Assembly: GCA_024691625.1 (NCBI GenBank)
Contig: JAILNL010000036.1
Coordinates: 1 to 8,277 of the forward strand
DNA length: 8,277 bases
Direction of reading: 5' to 3'
From: Schwartzia sp. (in: firmicutes)
Lineage (GTDB): Bacteria; Bacillota; Negativicutes; Selenomonadales; Selenomonadaceae
Shown here: piece after piece, positions 8,256-8,277 of the stretch
How positions within the stretch are numbered: the stretch's first letter is position 1
Layout: the number at the start of each line of letters is the position of its first letter
Made by a program: the position numbers and the translations under genes
The notes under the pieces: generated by a model
Database searches by the model: none
Seen by the model: only the letters and a program-made list of their open reading frames with translations
What the model was told of the DNA's origin: nothing

Positions 8256-8277
8256 TGTCAGCGTTTCAACGCGGGCA
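8256..8277. repeat. Imperfect inverted repeat at the window edge (10-nt arms)
   Basis: The arms are 8256-8265 and 8268-8277 around a 2-nt loop. The inner five pairs (GCGTT/AACGC) are perfect. The outer five have one G-T wobble and one mismatch. It lies 6 nt from the 8231-8249 hairpin, giving a tandem two-hairpin layout. The window ends at the last base of the arm, so the true extent is unknown. Confidence 0.55.

Noticed and set aside
8172..8277. Canonical LexA boxes (GAAC-N4-GTTC or CTGT-N8-ACAG)
   Set aside because: I looked on both strands. The nearest matches (GGAACGAATGCGTT on the minus strand, CTGT followed by CAAC on the plus strand) miss key half-site bases.
1..8277. CRISPR array, insertion sequence, tRNA/rRNA, phage or defence system
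   Set aside because: About 98 percent of the window is covered by four conserved housekeeping genes. There is no spaced repeat array, no transposase or integrase, and no gap large enough for an RNA gene.

Overview
The window is a compact, ordinary-looking chromosomal locus read entirely from the minus strand. In transcription order it holds uvrB, uvrA, uvrC and rho: the three genes of UvrABC nucleotide excision repair, followed by the transcription termination factor Rho. All four are full length, and every catalytic or metal-binding residue I could check is present. The host is most likely a member of the Bacillota. The reasons are the adjacent uvrB-uvrA-uvrC arrangement, strong GGAGG-type ribosome binding sites, UvrA and UvrC sequences of the Bacillota type, and moderate GC. 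A Negativicutes host would fit the rho linkage, but I cannot prove that from sequence alone.

Layout, right to left. Positions 8172-8277 hold the region upstream of uvrB. It contains a promoter-like TTGGCA/TATAAT pair, a perfect 8-bp hairpin (8231-8249), a second imperfect hairpin at the window edge (8256-8277) and a small palindrome inside the promoter spacer. uvrB (8171-6150) is followed after 3 nt by uvrA (6146-3303). uvrA overlaps uvrC (3306-1462) by 4 nt, and uvrC overlaps rho (1465-35) by 4 nt. No terminator or gap separates the genes, so they should form one translationally coupled transcription unit. The last 34 nt contain a plausible ribosome binding site and start for another same-strand gene, so the operon probably continues past the window.

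How the genes work together. UvrA2 with UvrB finds bulky DNA lesions and loads UvrB. UvrC then makes the 3' and 5' incisions. Rho is a hexameric RNA helicase that removes RNA polymerase from untranslated transcripts. Placing it in the repair operon ties production of a polymerase-release factor to the excision machinery, which is suggestive but not proof of a functional link.

I do not see an undescribed system here. The points most worth a second look are the tandem hairpins and promoter/operator layout upstream of uvrB, the co-transcription of rho with the repair genes, and the Arg/Gln-rich linker in Rho.
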